NCBI GenBank assembly: GCA_965248685.1
Contig: CBDFKC010000003.1
Location: 992,001-1,056,000, forward strand
Direction of reading: 5' to 3'
From: VYFG01 sp965248685
GTDB taxonomy: Bacteria > Pseudomonadota > Gammaproteobacteria > Arenicellales > Poriferihabitantaceae
Length of the DNA: 64,000 nt
Shown here piece by piece: positions 52,925 through 62,177 of this stretch. Made by a program: the position numbers and the translations under genes. Every line of letters starts with the position of its first letter. Position 1 is the first letter of the stretch. The notes beneath the pieces were generated by a model. The model saw only the letters and a list, made by a program, of their open reading frames with translations. It searched no databases and was not told the DNA's origin.

Positions 52925-55176
52925 GCACCGAAAAACTTCCCTTGACCAGCTTTCATTGGGGGTCATACAGAGTGGAGGTAAAGGACGGCGAGCTCATTGC
53001 ACTTCATCCGTTTGAAGAAGACCCGGATCCGTCGCCTATAGGCCAGGGTTATGTCGGCGTACTCAATGACGCTAATCGGATAGCCGCGCCTATGATTCGG
53101 AGAAGCTGGCTTGAAGGCGGCCCCGGGACGGCGGGAGACTTGCGTGGTGAAGACGAGTTCGTGCGTGTCAGTTGGGCAGAAGCCGAGCGCCTGATTGCGG
53201 ATGAATTGACCCGTGTCATTGATGAGCATAGCAATGAAAGCATCTTCGCTGGTTCTTATGGTTGGGCCAGTGCCGGCCGTTTTCACCATGCTCAAGGGCA
53301 TCTTAAGCGGTTTCTGAATTTACTGGGAGGGTTCACGAAATCAGTCAATACTTACAGCCTTGCGGCGGGAGAGGTCATTCTGCCCCATGTGTTGGGTAGC
53401 GTTGAATTTGTCTATGGCGCAACCAGCTGGCGATCGATCATCGACCACTGTGATCTGATGGTGGCTTTTGGTGGCATGCCTCTGAAAAATGCTGTGATTG
53501 GACAAGGTGGCGTTGGCGCACACCGCACCGGCCCCGCACTGCGAGAGGCCAGGGAAGCAGGGGTTGAGTTTGTTAATATTTCTCCATTGCGTTCAGATGT
53601 GATGGACACACTCGAGGCCGAATGGTTGACTCCAAGGCCATCGACCGACACAGCGCTGATGATTGGTTTGGCATATGTATTGTTGGAAGAAAACCGAATA
53701 GACCAGGCATTTCTCGACAAATACACCACCGGGTTTGATGCATTTATTGCCTACCTGACGGGTGCAACAGACGGTGTGCCCAAGACGGCAGAATGGGTGG
53801 CCAATATCTGCGATGTGCCAGCTGAAGCCATTCGAAAGTTGGCACGACGGATGGCAAAAGGGCGAACGATGATCTCTATTGCCTGGTCACTAACCAGACA
53901 GGATCATGGCGAGCAGCCGTTTTGGATGGGTACGATACTTGCCGCTATATTGGGGCAAATTGGTTTGCCCGGTGGCGGAGTCGGCTTTGGCTACGGCGCA
54001 ACCAATACCGTCGGGCTGGAGCGCCCAATGCCCCGATTCCAAGCTTTGCCCCAGGGTCAAAACTTAGTGAAAACTTTTATTCCTGTGGCACGAATTACCG
54101 ACTTGCTGGAAAGTCCGGGTGGGCAATTTGAGTACAATGGTAAAACCCATATCTATCCACAAACAAAATTGGTCTGGTGGGCCGGAGGCAATCCATTTCA
54201 TCACCATCAGGACCTTAGTCGGCTACGCCGAGCCTGGGCTCGCCCAGAAACCATAATTGTTAATGAATGGTGCTGGAACTCTCTTGCCAAACATGCAGAT
54301 ATTGTACTTCCATGCACGACACCACTTGAGCGCAACGACATTACCTTGTCCCCTCGAGATCCTTATTTGGTCATGATGGAAAAGGCTGTTGAACCTGCGG
54401 GCGAGGCGAAGGACGACTATGATATTTTTCGTGGAATTGCAGCGCTTCTGGGTATCGAGGAAGCGTATAGCGAAGGCCGCGACGTCAACGAATGGTTGAA
54501 GTGGTTGTATGATCAGAGTCGCGAATCTGCTGCGCAAACCGATATTCCGTTACCGCCTTTTGAAGAATTGCAAGCAAAAGGGTGGCACAAGTTATCCGTG
54601 GCTGACACGCCTCATGTCATGTTGTCAGATTTTAGGGCGGATCCGGTCGCTAATCCGTTGCGTACCCCTAGTGGCAAGATTGAAATCTTCTCTGAGAATA
54701 TTGCCAGCTTTGGCTACGCTGATTGCCCGGGTCATCCGATGTGGATCGAACCCGCAGAATGGTTAGGCGAGATCAGCCGTTACCCATTGCATTTGGTTTC
54801 CAATCAACCTAAGAACAAGTTACACAGCCAGCTAGATCAAGGTGATCTATCTAAGGCCGATAGAATTAATGGATATGAACCGGTCGTTATCCATCCACAG
54901 GATGCAAAACAAAGGGGTATTGCCAACAGCGAAATTGTTCGAGTATTTAATGATCGAGGTGCTTGCCTTTGTGGTGCTGTATTGTCTGACTCAATCAGGG
55001 TAGGCGTCATTCAGATCAGCACAGGTGCGTGGTTTGACCCGGATCGCGAAACTGGACTTTGTAAAGGAGGGAACCCGAATGTGCTTACACTCGACAAGGG
55101 AACATCTCAATTGGGACAAGGCCCGATTGCGCACAGTTGTCTGGTAGAAATAGAGCGTCATTTCCAAAATACATAA
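52921..55176 (+). CDS. Molybdopterin oxidoreductase (BisC/DMSO-TMAO reductase-like)
   Basis: A 751-residue DMSO-reductase-family enzyme. SYGWASAGRFHHAQ (112-125) and YSLAAGEVILPHVLG follow the BisC/TorA pattern, with Ser146 in the place of the molybdenum-binding serine. There is no signal peptide and no N-terminal FeS cysteine motif, so it should be cytosolic like BisC. BisC reduces biotin sulfoxide and methionine sulfoxide; other S- or N-oxides are possible. The start is TTG overlapping the previous stop (TTGA). Last gene of the operon, ending just before the class B flank of att copy 8. Confidence 0.87.
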   Translation: MSTEKLPLTSFHWGSYRVEVKDGELIALHPFEEDPDPSPIGQGYVGVLNDANRIAAPMIRRSWLEGGPGTAGDLRGEDEFVRVSWAEAERLIADELTRVIDEHSNESIFAGSYGWASAGRFHHAQGHLKRFLNLLGGFTKSVNTYSLAAGEVILPHVLGSVEFVYGATSWRSIIDHCDLMVAFGGMPLKNAVIGQGGVGAHRTGPALREAREAGVEFVNISPLRSDVMDTLEAEWLTPRPSTDTALMIGLAYVLLEENRIDQAFLDKYTTGFDAFIAYLTGATDGVPKTAEWVANICDVPAEAIRKLARRMAKGRTMISIAWSLTRQDHGEQPFWMGTILAAILGQIGLPGGGVGFGYGATNTVGLERPMPRFQALPQGQNLVKTFIPVARITDLLESPGGQFEYNGKTHIYPQTKLVWWAGGNPFHHHQDLSRLRRAWARPETIIVNEWCWNSLAKHADIVLPCTTPLERNDITLSPRDPYLVMMEKAVEPAGEAKDDYDIFRGIAALLGIEEAYSEGRDVNEWLKWLYDQSRESAAQTDIPLPPFEELQAKGWHKLSVADTPHVMLSDFRADPVANPLRTPSGKIEIFSENIASFGYADCPGHPMWIEPAEWLGEISRYPLHLVSNQPKNKLHSQLDQGDLSKADRINGYEPVVIHPQDAKQRGIANSEIVRVFNDRGACLCGAVLSDSIRVGVIQISTGAWFDPDRETGLCKGGNPNVLTLDKGTSQLGQGPIAHSCLVEIERHFQNT

Positions 55177-55180
55177 GCCG

Positions 55181-55277
55181 TTGATTTTGTTGAATAAGCA
55201 AATCACCAAACTTTCACCAAATTACAGGAACGTTTGTAACTATCTGATAGTTAAATGTTATTAGAGTGAGCGATGCC
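55181..55277 (+). repeat. Class B att flank before copy 8, two 11-bp units
   Basis: A 97-bp module: TTGATTTTGTTGAATAAGCAA, two units (ATCACCAAACT, TTCACCAAATT) and a 54-bp tail with the perfect palindrome AACTATC-T-GATAGTT and GCGATGCC. It begins four bases after the oxidoreductase stop. Confidence 0.68.
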
Positions 55278-55370
55278 CTCATAATCCATTGGTCGTATCG
55301 CTACATGGATGTAGCTTATTAGGGCAACGCAGGAGCAGTTGCCGAGGTTCAAGTCCTACCGGGCCCACCA
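55278..55370 (+). repeat. tRNA-Ile2(CAU) 3'-half, att-like copy 8, with 48-bp hairpin insert
   Basis: CTCATAATCCATTGGTCGTA, then the 48-bp two-hairpin insert (TCGCTACATGGATGTAGC..., ...GCAGTTGCCGA), then GGTTCAAGTCC and the acceptor end CCGGGCCCACCA. Practically identical to copies 4 and 9. Confidence 0.85.
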
Positions 55371-55379
55371 TATTTTTTA

Positions 55380-55463
55380 AGGTCCATACCGGACAGATAG
55401 GTAACACTGTATACCGAAGAGATGGGTAACACATTTGGCATGAAGGGATTCGTTGCCTGCTGC
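55380..55463 (+). repeat. Post-att conserved block, copy C
   Basis: TCCATACCGGACAGATAGGT...ACACTGTATACCGAAGAGAT..., then TTTGGCATGAAGGGATTCGT. Two direct copies of ATACCG-N7/8-GAT(A/G)GGTAACAC are visible. Homologous to the block after att copy 5. Confidence 0.55.
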
Positions 55464-55561
55464 ACTTTATTTTCGTCTTCGTCAAAGAAGCCTAAATTGT
55501 ATGCTTGACGTTGTAAAAATAGCTGCTAGAGTCAAATTTAAGTTGAAAGAGGGTACTGGCC

Positions 55562-56731
55562 ATGAAAATTAACCAAATTAGTGTGTACCAGGTGGATCTC
55601 CCACTTCCGGATGGTGGAATTGACGTTGAGGGTGGAACGACCCCGGAAATGGCGAGAAGCACGATCGTTGCCGTCGAAACCAGTACCGGGCTTGTGGGAT
55701 GGGGAGAATCCTGCCCCATCGGTGTGGCCAATTCGCCCAGCTGTGGCACGATTTTCTATCCTGGAAAGAAAAAGAAATCGAGCCACGCACCCAACGCGCG
55801 CTATGTACCGACGTTCGCGGCTGGGATCCGTGCTGGAATCGAGGAGCTCGCTCCCCACTTGATTGGTGAAGACCCGAGGTGCCTTAACCGAATCAACTAC
55901 ATCATGGATGGCGTGTTGCTGAATCACAACTATGTAAAAACAGCGGTGGATCTGGCGTGCTGGGATATTCTAGGAAAATTATCGAGTCTGCCGGTATGTG
56001 ATCTAATGGGTGGGCGCATGTGCGAGGACATCGAACTGGTCAGGGCGATCTTTGCTGATACTCCTGAAAAGACTAAAGCCCAGATCGACGGCTATCGCGC
56101 CGAGGGCTTCAAGGTTTTCCAGGTCAAAGTTGGTGGTAGCCCTGAGGATGACATTGAGCGGTTGCGCTTTGCTGCTGCTAATGCGCTACCGGGTGACATA
56201 CTCATGGCCGATGCAAATCGGGGTTGGCGCGTGCATGAGGCCATTCGGGTCGCACGCGCAACTAAGGATCTCGACATATATTTTGAGCAACCTTGCAACA
56301 GCTACGAAGACTGCTTGATCGTACGTCATCAGATTGACAATCCTTTTGTATTGGACGAATCGATCAACTCCGTGGACGCCCTGTTACGGGCTCATAGTGA
56401 CGGCGCTATGGACGTGGTATGTCTGAAACTCTCGAATGTCGGTGGTTTGTCAAAAATGCGCCAGATGAAAGATCTTTGTGTTGCGCTCGGAATTCCTATG
56501 CGTATCGAAGATGCCTGGGGCAGCGACATAGTTGCATCCGCATCCGCCCATATCTCCCATACCGTACCCCAGGATCTGATGATGTCATGCTACGACAAAT
56601 ACACAACCATTCAGGTAGCTGAAGGAGGTCCTGAGCGTACTGGTGCCCATTTCCGCACATCAACCGCTCCGGGTCTGGGCGTAACCCCCAGGAGCGATGT
56701 ACTGGGTGAGCCAGTGGCTGTCTATCACTGA
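55562..56731 (+). CDS. Enolase-superfamily enzyme (mandelate racemase/MLE-like; betaine epimerase or dehydratase type)
   Basis: A 389-residue TIM-barrel enzyme. Putative metal ligands are Asp217 (MADANRGW), Glu242 (YFEQPC) and Asp265 (VLDES); acid-base lysines are Lys189 (FQVKVG) and Lys289 (VCLKLSN). This arrangement is that of the group holding hydroxyproline-betaine epimerase and cis-3-hydroxyproline dehydratase. An unusual insert (about 58-76, with PGKKKKSS) replaces the expected loop after GESCP. The neighbours, a dimethylglycine-dehydrogenase-like and an MttB-like gene, support a betaine-type substrate. AGAGGG precedes the ATG. Confidence 0.8.
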   Translation: MKINQISVYQVDLPLPDGGIDVEGGTTPEMARSTIVAVETSTGLVGWGESCPIGVANSPSCGTIFYPGKKKKSSHAPNARYVPTFAAGIRAGIEELAPHLIGEDPRCLNRINYIMDGVLLNHNYVKTAVDLACWDILGKLSSLPVCDLMGGRMCEDIELVRAIFADTPEKTKAQIDGYRAEGFKVFQVKVGGSPEDDIERLRFAAANALPGDILMADANRGWRVHEAIRVARATKDLDIYFEQPCNSYEDCLIVRHQIDNPFVLDESINSVDALLRAHSDGAMDVVCLKLSNVGGLSKMRQMKDLCVALGIPMRIEDAWGSDIVASASAHISHTVPQDLMMSCYDKYTTIQVAEGGPERTGAHFRTSTAPGLGVTPRSDVLGEPVAVYH

Positions 56732-56907
56732 CGTGCTTTCACTACTCAATTAATTTTCTGGATAGTGGTAGTTCCCTGGATAATGGCCCGACTCGCCCAT
56801 TCTAAACTGCAGAGATTAGAAAATATTTTATGATAAGCTGAGTTTTTTAATGCTCTCGGCGCCGGGCATAATACGTCAAACGCTCGACCATGGTTCTAAC
56901 TTAAGAC

Positions 56908-59331
56908 ATGAAATCTCAGTACAGTGTAGTGGTCATTGGTGGAGGAATAGTCGGTTGCAGCGTTCTATATCATCTCACTCAACTCGGTCAGAACGACATC
57001 GCGCTGGTCGAACGCAATGAATTAACATCGGGCTCAACCTGGCACGCAGCTGGCCAGAATCATCTATATGCTGGATCCTGGTTTCTACGCCATATTGCCA
57101 AAGAAAGTTTCGAGATGTATCAAAAACTGGAGGCAAATACAGGTGATTCCTGTGGTGTACATGTTACCGGCGGCGTACGCCTTGCCCGTAACCAGGATGG
57201 TATCGATGAGTTCAAGCGCTATCTCGGCCCTGCGCATTCCGAAGGCATTGATGCGGAAATTATTGGCCCTGAAAGAGTCACGGAACTATGGCCACTTTTA
57301 CAAAGCGACAAGTATATAGGTGCTCTACACACGCCTGGTGAAGGATACGTCGATGCTTCGATGTCGACCCAAACACTGGCCAAAGCCGCACGGCTGGCTG
57401 GCGCAGAAATATTTCAACAGACCAATGTCATTGGGCTCAATGAAACGCCATCTGGCGAGTGGTGCATAGAAACTAGTCAAGGGAAGATTACCGCAGAAGT
57501 TGTCGTCAACTGCGGTGGCAGTTGGGGCGCAGAGATATCTCGATTGCTCGGATTCACCCTTCCGGTTTTTACCATGGAACACCAATACATGGTCACTGAA
57601 CAATCACCTCTTCTGGACGCATTGGAAGTAGAGCTACCGGTTCTTAGAGATACCAGCGTTCCTTACTATTGTCGACAGGAACGACGGGGCCTGATGGTTT
57701 CAGCTTTTGAGCATCAAGCCAAGTTGCGCTGGCTGGATGGGGCGCCTGGCGGATTTTCCCGGGAATTGTTTGCGGAAGATCTTGATCGATCCGCTGAGTT
57801 ACTCAAAGAGACCTACGAAATGATTCCTGCTTTGCAGGAACTCGGTATTCGGACAATCGTCAACGGGCCAATTCCGGCGACACCTGACATGCTGGCATTG
57901 GTGGGACCCGCACACGGTCTGAGAAATTATTTTACCTGTTGTGGTGTGCATGGTGGCTTCGTTCATGCCAGTTTGGGTCGTTATCTTGCTGAATGGATTG
58001 TGGGGGGAGAACCCTCTATCGATCTGTCCAGCGTGGATGTCCGCCGGTTCGGTGATTATGCAACCAGAGATTATGGGGTTTCCAATATCCATGCGGCCCA
58101 CACCATATTCTCATTGCCCGCGAGCTATCCCGAAATGGAACCCGAAGGTGGTCGGTTAGCACGGATCGATGCGCTATATCAGGAATTGGCTGATAAGGGT
58201 GCGGTCTTTGGAGTGACCAATGGGTGGGAGATACCTAACTGGTTTGCACCAACCGGTGTAGAGGCGGTAGATAATTGGACTTTCAAGCGCGCCAACTGGT
58301 TTCCTCATGTCGCGAATGAATGTAACAAACTTCGGGATAATGCCGGTTTGTTAAATCTCTCGTCGTTATCCAAGTTTAGAATTGAAGGTGCGGGTGCCTA
58401 CGAATTTCTGAATAGACTTTCTGCCAACAACCTTCCGAGCGCAAGAATGCGTGCAATCTGCCCGCTTTTGGCACCGTCTGGGGGTATTGAGGTATTAGTG
58501 AGCATTGATCACCTCGCTGACAATTGCTTTTTTGTAACCGCGGCAGCAGGGGCAGAAAATAGATTGGAAGATTGGCTTAGGGGACAAGGCCCAATAGTTC
58601 ATGGCTGTAGTGGTAATGCTTTAATAGAAAACGTAACTGAAACAAAGAGCATACTTCTTCTTTCAGGGCCTAATTCGACCTCAATTCTTAAGCGGGTAGC
58701 TGCAATCCCCCTTGACAGGATTGCTCCTGGAGAACTAGTTGATGAGTCAATCGATTCTGAGCGAGTAAGGGTCGTTCGTACAGATGACATTGATGAATCG
58801 ACCTGGGAAATACATTGTGATGCGACTGGACTGTTAACGGTCTATCAAACGCTCACCGAGCTCGGCAAAGCCAGTGGAATTGTTGATGTGGGTATGCGGG
58901 CCTGGGATTCCCTTCGCCTCGAGCGGGGAATGGGTCGTTGGGGAATCGATTTTGTCACCGATATGACGCCACTTTCATCTGGACTGAATCAATACACCCG
59001 TGGAGATGAATCTGATTTTGTCGGTAAGGAGGCAATGCATCAAAAGGAAAACAAACGCAATAACTACAAACTGTCACTGTTAGAGATCGAGAACAGTCAA
59101 CTACCCATTGATCCCTGGGGTGGAGAGATGATTGAAAACGATGGGAAAGTCATTGGACTGGCTACTTCGGGTGCTCGAGGTCATACCACTAACCAGAGTC
59201 TGGTGTTTGCGCAACTCGATTCGAATTTTTCCAATATCGGTACCCGAGTACAAATAATACTATTTGACAAGCATTATGATGCCGAGGTGATAGAACCGCC
59301 AAAAGGCCAGGGTTTTCCGTCGGTTGTATAA
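56908..59331 (+). CDS. FAD-dependent dimethylglycine/sarcosine dehydrogenase-like protein with GcvT domains
   Basis: An 807-residue fusion. N-terminal DAO domain: GGGIVG (11-16) and GSTWHAAG with His46 in the place of the covalent FAD histidine. A FAO_M-like linker (about 370-430) precedes a GcvT fold and GcvT C-terminal barrel (about 430-800; LRLERGMGRWGIDF, NQSLVFAQLD). The family oxidises N-methyl groups and passes the C1 unit to tetrahydrofolate. It probably demethylates a betaine breakdown product. 176 bases separate it from the enolase-family gene. Confidence 0.87.
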   Translation: MKSQYSVVVIGGGIVGCSVLYHLTQLGQNDIALVERNELTSGSTWHAAGQNHLYAGSWFLRHIAKESFEMYQKLEANTGDSCGVHVTGGVRLARNQDGIDEFKRYLGPAHSEGIDAEIIGPERVTELWPLLQSDKYIGALHTPGEGYVDASMSTQTLAKAARLAGAEIFQQTNVIGLNETPSGEWCIETSQGKITAEVVVNCGGSWGAEISRLLGFTLPVFTMEHQYMVTEQSPLLDALEVELPVLRDTSVPYYCRQERRGLMVSAFEHQAKLRWLDGAPGGFSRELFAEDLDRSAELLKETYEMIPALQELGIRTIVNGPIPATPDMLALVGPAHGLRNYFTCCGVHGGFVHASLGRYLAEWIVGGEPSIDLSSVDVRRFGDYATRDYGVSNIHAAHTIFSLPASYPEMEPEGGRLARIDALYQELADKGAVFGVTNGWEIPNWFAPTGVEAVDNWTFKRANWFPHVANECNKLRDNAGLLNLSSLSKFRIEGAGAYEFLNRLSANNLPSARMRAICPLLAPSGGIEVLVSIDHLADNCFFVTAAAGAENRLEDWLRGQGPIVHGCSGNALIENVTETKSILLLSGPNSTSILKRVAAIPLDRIAPGELVDESIDSERVRVVRTDDIDESTWEIHCDATGLLTVYQTLTELGKASGIVDVGMRAWDSLRLERGMGRWGIDFVTDMTPLSSGLNQYTRGDESDFVGKEAMHQKENKRNNYKLSLLEIENSQLPIDPWGGEMIENDGKVIGLATSGARGHTTNQSLVFAQLDSNFSNIGTRVQIILFDKHYDAEVIEPPKGQGFPSVV

Positions 59332-59393
59332 TTTCGATCGTACGACCGAGCCCCGCAATAAATCATTGTTGAGCACATTGTGACTACTGTTAA

Positions 59394-60944
59394 ATGACTA
59401 CCGCAAACCTGTTAAAACGTCGTGGTGGATCAACAGGAAAAAGAAAACGCGTCGATGAACCTGGGAGCGAAAGCCCAATTGGCCCCGGTTTGTTGGGCGG
59501 AAGCTATAAGCCACTTACCCAAAGCGAAATGGAACGTATTCATCAAACCTCCCTGGATATCCTGGAAAATTATGGTATGGCTGAGCCCATTGATTCTTGC
59601 CGGAAACTCCTCCTTGAAAATGGGTGTAGCATTAATGACCGGGGTCGGATTTGCTTTCCACCTGCTATGGTCGAGGATATAGTAGCTGGCGCAGGACGTG
59701 GCTTTGTACTTCATGGTAGGAATGATGTCCACGATATGGACCTTACAGGCAACCGGGTTCACTACAGTGGGAGCACCGCAGCAATCAGCATCCTTGATGT
59801 TCATACCGGCCGTTATCGTGACGCCACCTTGCGGGATGTTTATGATATTACGCGAGCTTCGGATACCTTGCCGAATTTACATTTTATGCATCGGCCCTGT
59901 ATTGCCCGGGACATGCCGAATTCAGAATCCCTGGATTTAAACACCGCCTATGCGTTGATGAGCGCGACGGAAAAGCATTTTGTCACCAGTTTCTTCGAGC
60001 CCGATCATTTGCGTAAAGCGGTATCCATGTTTGACGTTTCACTGGCAGGTAAATCCACCTACAAACAACGACCATTTTCCATGATTGTCTGCGCATTTGT
60101 AGTCTCACCTTTACGATTTGCAGCAGATTCCTGCCGCACTCTGGAAGCTGCAGTAGACTGTGGAATGCCGATTTGGACCGCATCTGCCGCACAAACCGGT
60201 GCAACCAGTCCCGCAGCACCTGCTGGTGCCCTGACAATGGGCAACGCCGAATGCCTGGCAGCACTGGTATACATCAATTTATTATCCCCAGGCCATCCGG
60301 TTGTGTTCGGAAACTGGCCATTCGTCTCCGATTTACGCAGTGGCGCATTTTCTGGTGGCGGCGGTGAGATTGGCGTGTTGAATGCGGCAGCGGCTCAGCT
60401 TGCTCATTTTTACGACATTCCCGTAACTGTTGGCGGCGGTATGACGGATGCAAAATGTTCAGATGTCCAGTCTGGATGGGAGAAAGGATATTTGTCTGCC
60501 ATGACAGGACTGGCCGGGGCAAATTTGGTGGGCGGTAATGCAGGCGGGCACGCTTCATTGATGGGGTTTTCCCTGGAGAGCTTGCTCATTGACCACGATA
60601 TGCTAAGTGCAGTGTTACGCGGAATTCGCGGCATCGAAGTTAATGACGAAACGCTGTCTTATGAAATTATTGGCAAGGTTATCGATGGCCCAGGTCATTT
60701 CCTGACCCAGCCGGAAACCCTGGAGCTTATGAAGACGGATTATGTGTATCCTGAGATCGGCAATCGCGACAGTATTGATGTTTGGGAAGAAAATGGTTCC
60801 CCGGATATTCGACAAACCGCCAACCAGCGAGCAAAAGAAATTTTAAGTTCACATTACCCACGGCAGATTAAACCAACAATCGATACGAAGATCAGGACTA
60901 ATTTCGAAATTCGATTACCGGAAGAAGTGATGAAACCCAATTGA
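59394..60944 (+). CDS. MttB-like (trimethylamine methyltransferase family) protein without pyrrolysine
   Basis: A 516-residue member of the MttB superfamily: LTQSEMERIHQTSLDILENYGM, VHYSGSTAAISILD, GGGMTDAKCSDVQSGWEKG and GGNAGGHASLMGFSLESLLIDHDML. The frame is open throughout with no in-frame amber, so it belongs with the non-pyrrolysine members such as glycine-betaine methyltransferase. The usual partner corrinoid protein is not encoded nearby. Its position after the dehydrogenase suggests demethylation of a quaternary amine. Confidence 0.85.
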   Translation: MTTANLLKRRGGSTGKRKRVDEPGSESPIGPGLLGGSYKPLTQSEMERIHQTSLDILENYGMAEPIDSCRKLLLENGCSINDRGRICFPPAMVEDIVAGAGRGFVLHGRNDVHDMDLTGNRVHYSGSTAAISILDVHTGRYRDATLRDVYDITRASDTLPNLHFMHRPCIARDMPNSESLDLNTAYALMSATEKHFVTSFFEPDHLRKAVSMFDVSLAGKSTYKQRPFSMIVCAFVVSPLRFAADSCRTLEAAVDCGMPIWTASAAQTGATSPAAPAGALTMGNAECLAALVYINLLSPGHPVVFGNWPFVSDLRSGAFSGGGGEIGVLNAAAAQLAHFYDIPVTVGGGMTDAKCSDVQSGWEKGYLSAMTGLAGANLVGGNAGGHASLMGFSLESLLIDHDMLSAVLRGIRGIEVNDETLSYEIIGKVIDGPGHFLTQPETLELMKTDYVYPEIGNRDSIDVWEENGSPDIRQTANQRAKEILSSHYPRQIKPTIDTKIRTNFEIRLPEEVMKPN

Positions 60945-61263
60945 GCCTGATATTTACTAACCAAATGCAATTATAGAGATCGGACTCGATTTAATTTCAA
61001 TCAATAAGCTTTTCAATTGAGAATTTCTACCTATTCAATGAGTAAAACGCTATAGAAATAAACAGTCCCAAACGGGCAGGATCAATCGATTGTGAACCAC
61101 TACCGTCCGGCTTGAAAATTTAGCTTGTTACTGTCGTAGGGCGTATTACTTCGATACTGACACACTAAATTAGTGTCAGAGCATTAATTATTTGGCAACT
61201 GGCAACGATATGTTCAGCGAAATTCAGGTGAAAATTATTGAAAAAATGAAAATCGATAGCTAA
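60945..61263. other. Intergenic stretch with a hairpin and a solo RAYT end
   Basis: No gene is visible. CTGACACACTAAATTAGTGTCAG (61157-61179) can fold into a hairpin, and its right arm belongs to GTGTCAGAGCATTAAT (61173-61188), a solo copy of the RAYT-element end. The remainder is AT-rich and featureless. Confidence 0.45.
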
Positions 61264-61360
61264 TTGATTTTATTGAATTAGTGATTCAACAAATTTTCAC
61301 CAAATTTTTGATACTGTTATAACTAACTGATAGTTAAAAGGAAATAGTACGAGCAATGCC
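61264..61360 (+). repeat. Class B att flank before copy 9, two 11-bp units
   Basis: A 97-bp module: TTGATTTTATTGAATTAGTGA, units TTCAACAAATT and TTCACCAAATT, then the tail with AACTAACTGATAGTT and GAGCAATGCC. Confidence 0.66.
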
Positions 61361-61453
61361 CTCATGATCCATTGGTCGTATCGCTACATGGATGTAGCTT
61401 ATTAGGGCAACGCAGGAGCAGTTGCCGAGGTTCAAGTCCTACCGGGCCCACCA
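61361..61453 (+). repeat. tRNA-Ile2(CAU) 3'-half, att-like copy 9, with 48-bp hairpin insert
   Basis: CTCATGATCCATTGGTCGTA (one change in the anticodon loop), the 48-bp insert, then GGTTCAAGTCC and the CCGGGCCCACCA end. Apart from the loop change it equals copy 8. Confidence 0.83.
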
Positions 61454-61522
61454 TATTTTGCACTTTTGTGTTTCTCACGGAGTTACAATTACGGATATAC
61501 ATTTCCATTCAATAATTGTGCC

Positions 61523-61702
61523 ATGCCACATCAAGAACACAATAAGCAAAAATCCAGACCTATCTCCAAAGGCTCGGTAGATGGCATTGATATGTCATTA
61601 ATTGAATGGATGCTATCGCTCTCTCCTACTGAACGACTTCGGGTACTTCAAAATAATGTTGCATCCATCTATCGGATAAGGAATGCAAAACGGGTCTCCT
61701 GA
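61523..61702 (+). CDS. Small protein paired with a nucleotidyltransferase
   Basis: A 59-residue frame: an N-terminal polar part, then DMSLIEWMLSLSPTERLRVLQNNVASIYRIRNAKR, which looks like a short helical protein often encoded ahead of this nucleotidyltransferase type. It overlaps the next gene by 20 bases. The ATG at 61523 is chosen over 61466 because the upstream part has little coding character. It may be an antitoxin or accessory subunit; not known. Confidence 0.55.
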   Translation: MPHQEHNKQKSRPISKGSVDGIDMSLIEWMLSLSPTERLRVLQNNVASIYRIRNAKRVS

Positions 61703-62177
61703 TTTTTTTAAAATCCTTGAAGTTCTATCCAAACATGACGTTTCTTTTATAGTTGTAGGTGGGGTATGTGCTGTTCTCCTTGGGGCACCGGTCACAACCT
61801 TTGATTTGGATATTGTCCCATCAAGAGATGAGAATAACCGTAGCAAACTGCATGAAGCTCTAATAGAACTGGATGCGCACTATAGAGAACACTTACCGAA
61901 GAGATTGTTTCCTACAATTGAAGCCTTAGACACAGCAGGACATCATCTTCTCGCCACAAAGTTTGGGCCGTTGGATGTACTTGGCGCAATTGGAGAAAGT
62001 TCTGATTTCATTACGCTTAATAACCGCATTGAGAAAGTTCAGCTGGATAATGGGACTGAATTAAAAATACTGAACTTGGAAACGCTTATTAGAGAAAAGG
62101 AAGCCACGAAAAGAGATAAGGATATTGGTGTGCTCAAGATATTGAAGGCAATGGCTAGAAAAGAATTGGAATCATAA
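61683..62177 (+). CDS. Nucleotidyltransferase-fold protein (MNT/AbiEii-like)
   Basis: A 164-residue protein with the minimal nucleotidyltransferase pattern GGVCAVLLGAPVTTFDLDIV (GG, then DxD) and the later REKEATKRDKD helix. Related proteins act as toxins that modify tRNA ends, or in abortive infection. Its stop codon TAA (62175-62177) lies inside the att copy 10 sequence, so the gene runs into the integration site. Confidence 0.78.
   Translation: MQNGSPDFFKILEVLSKHDVSFIVVGGVCAVLLGAPVTTFDLDIVPSRDENNRSKLHEALIELDAHYREHLPKRLFPTIEALDTAGHHLLATKFGPLDVLGAIGESSDFITLNNRIEKVQLDNGTELKILNLETLIREKEATKRDKDIGVLKILKAMARKELES

Noticed and set aside
59394..60944. Pyrrolysine-containing MttB
   Set aside because: The frame is open for the full family length without an in-frame amber codon.
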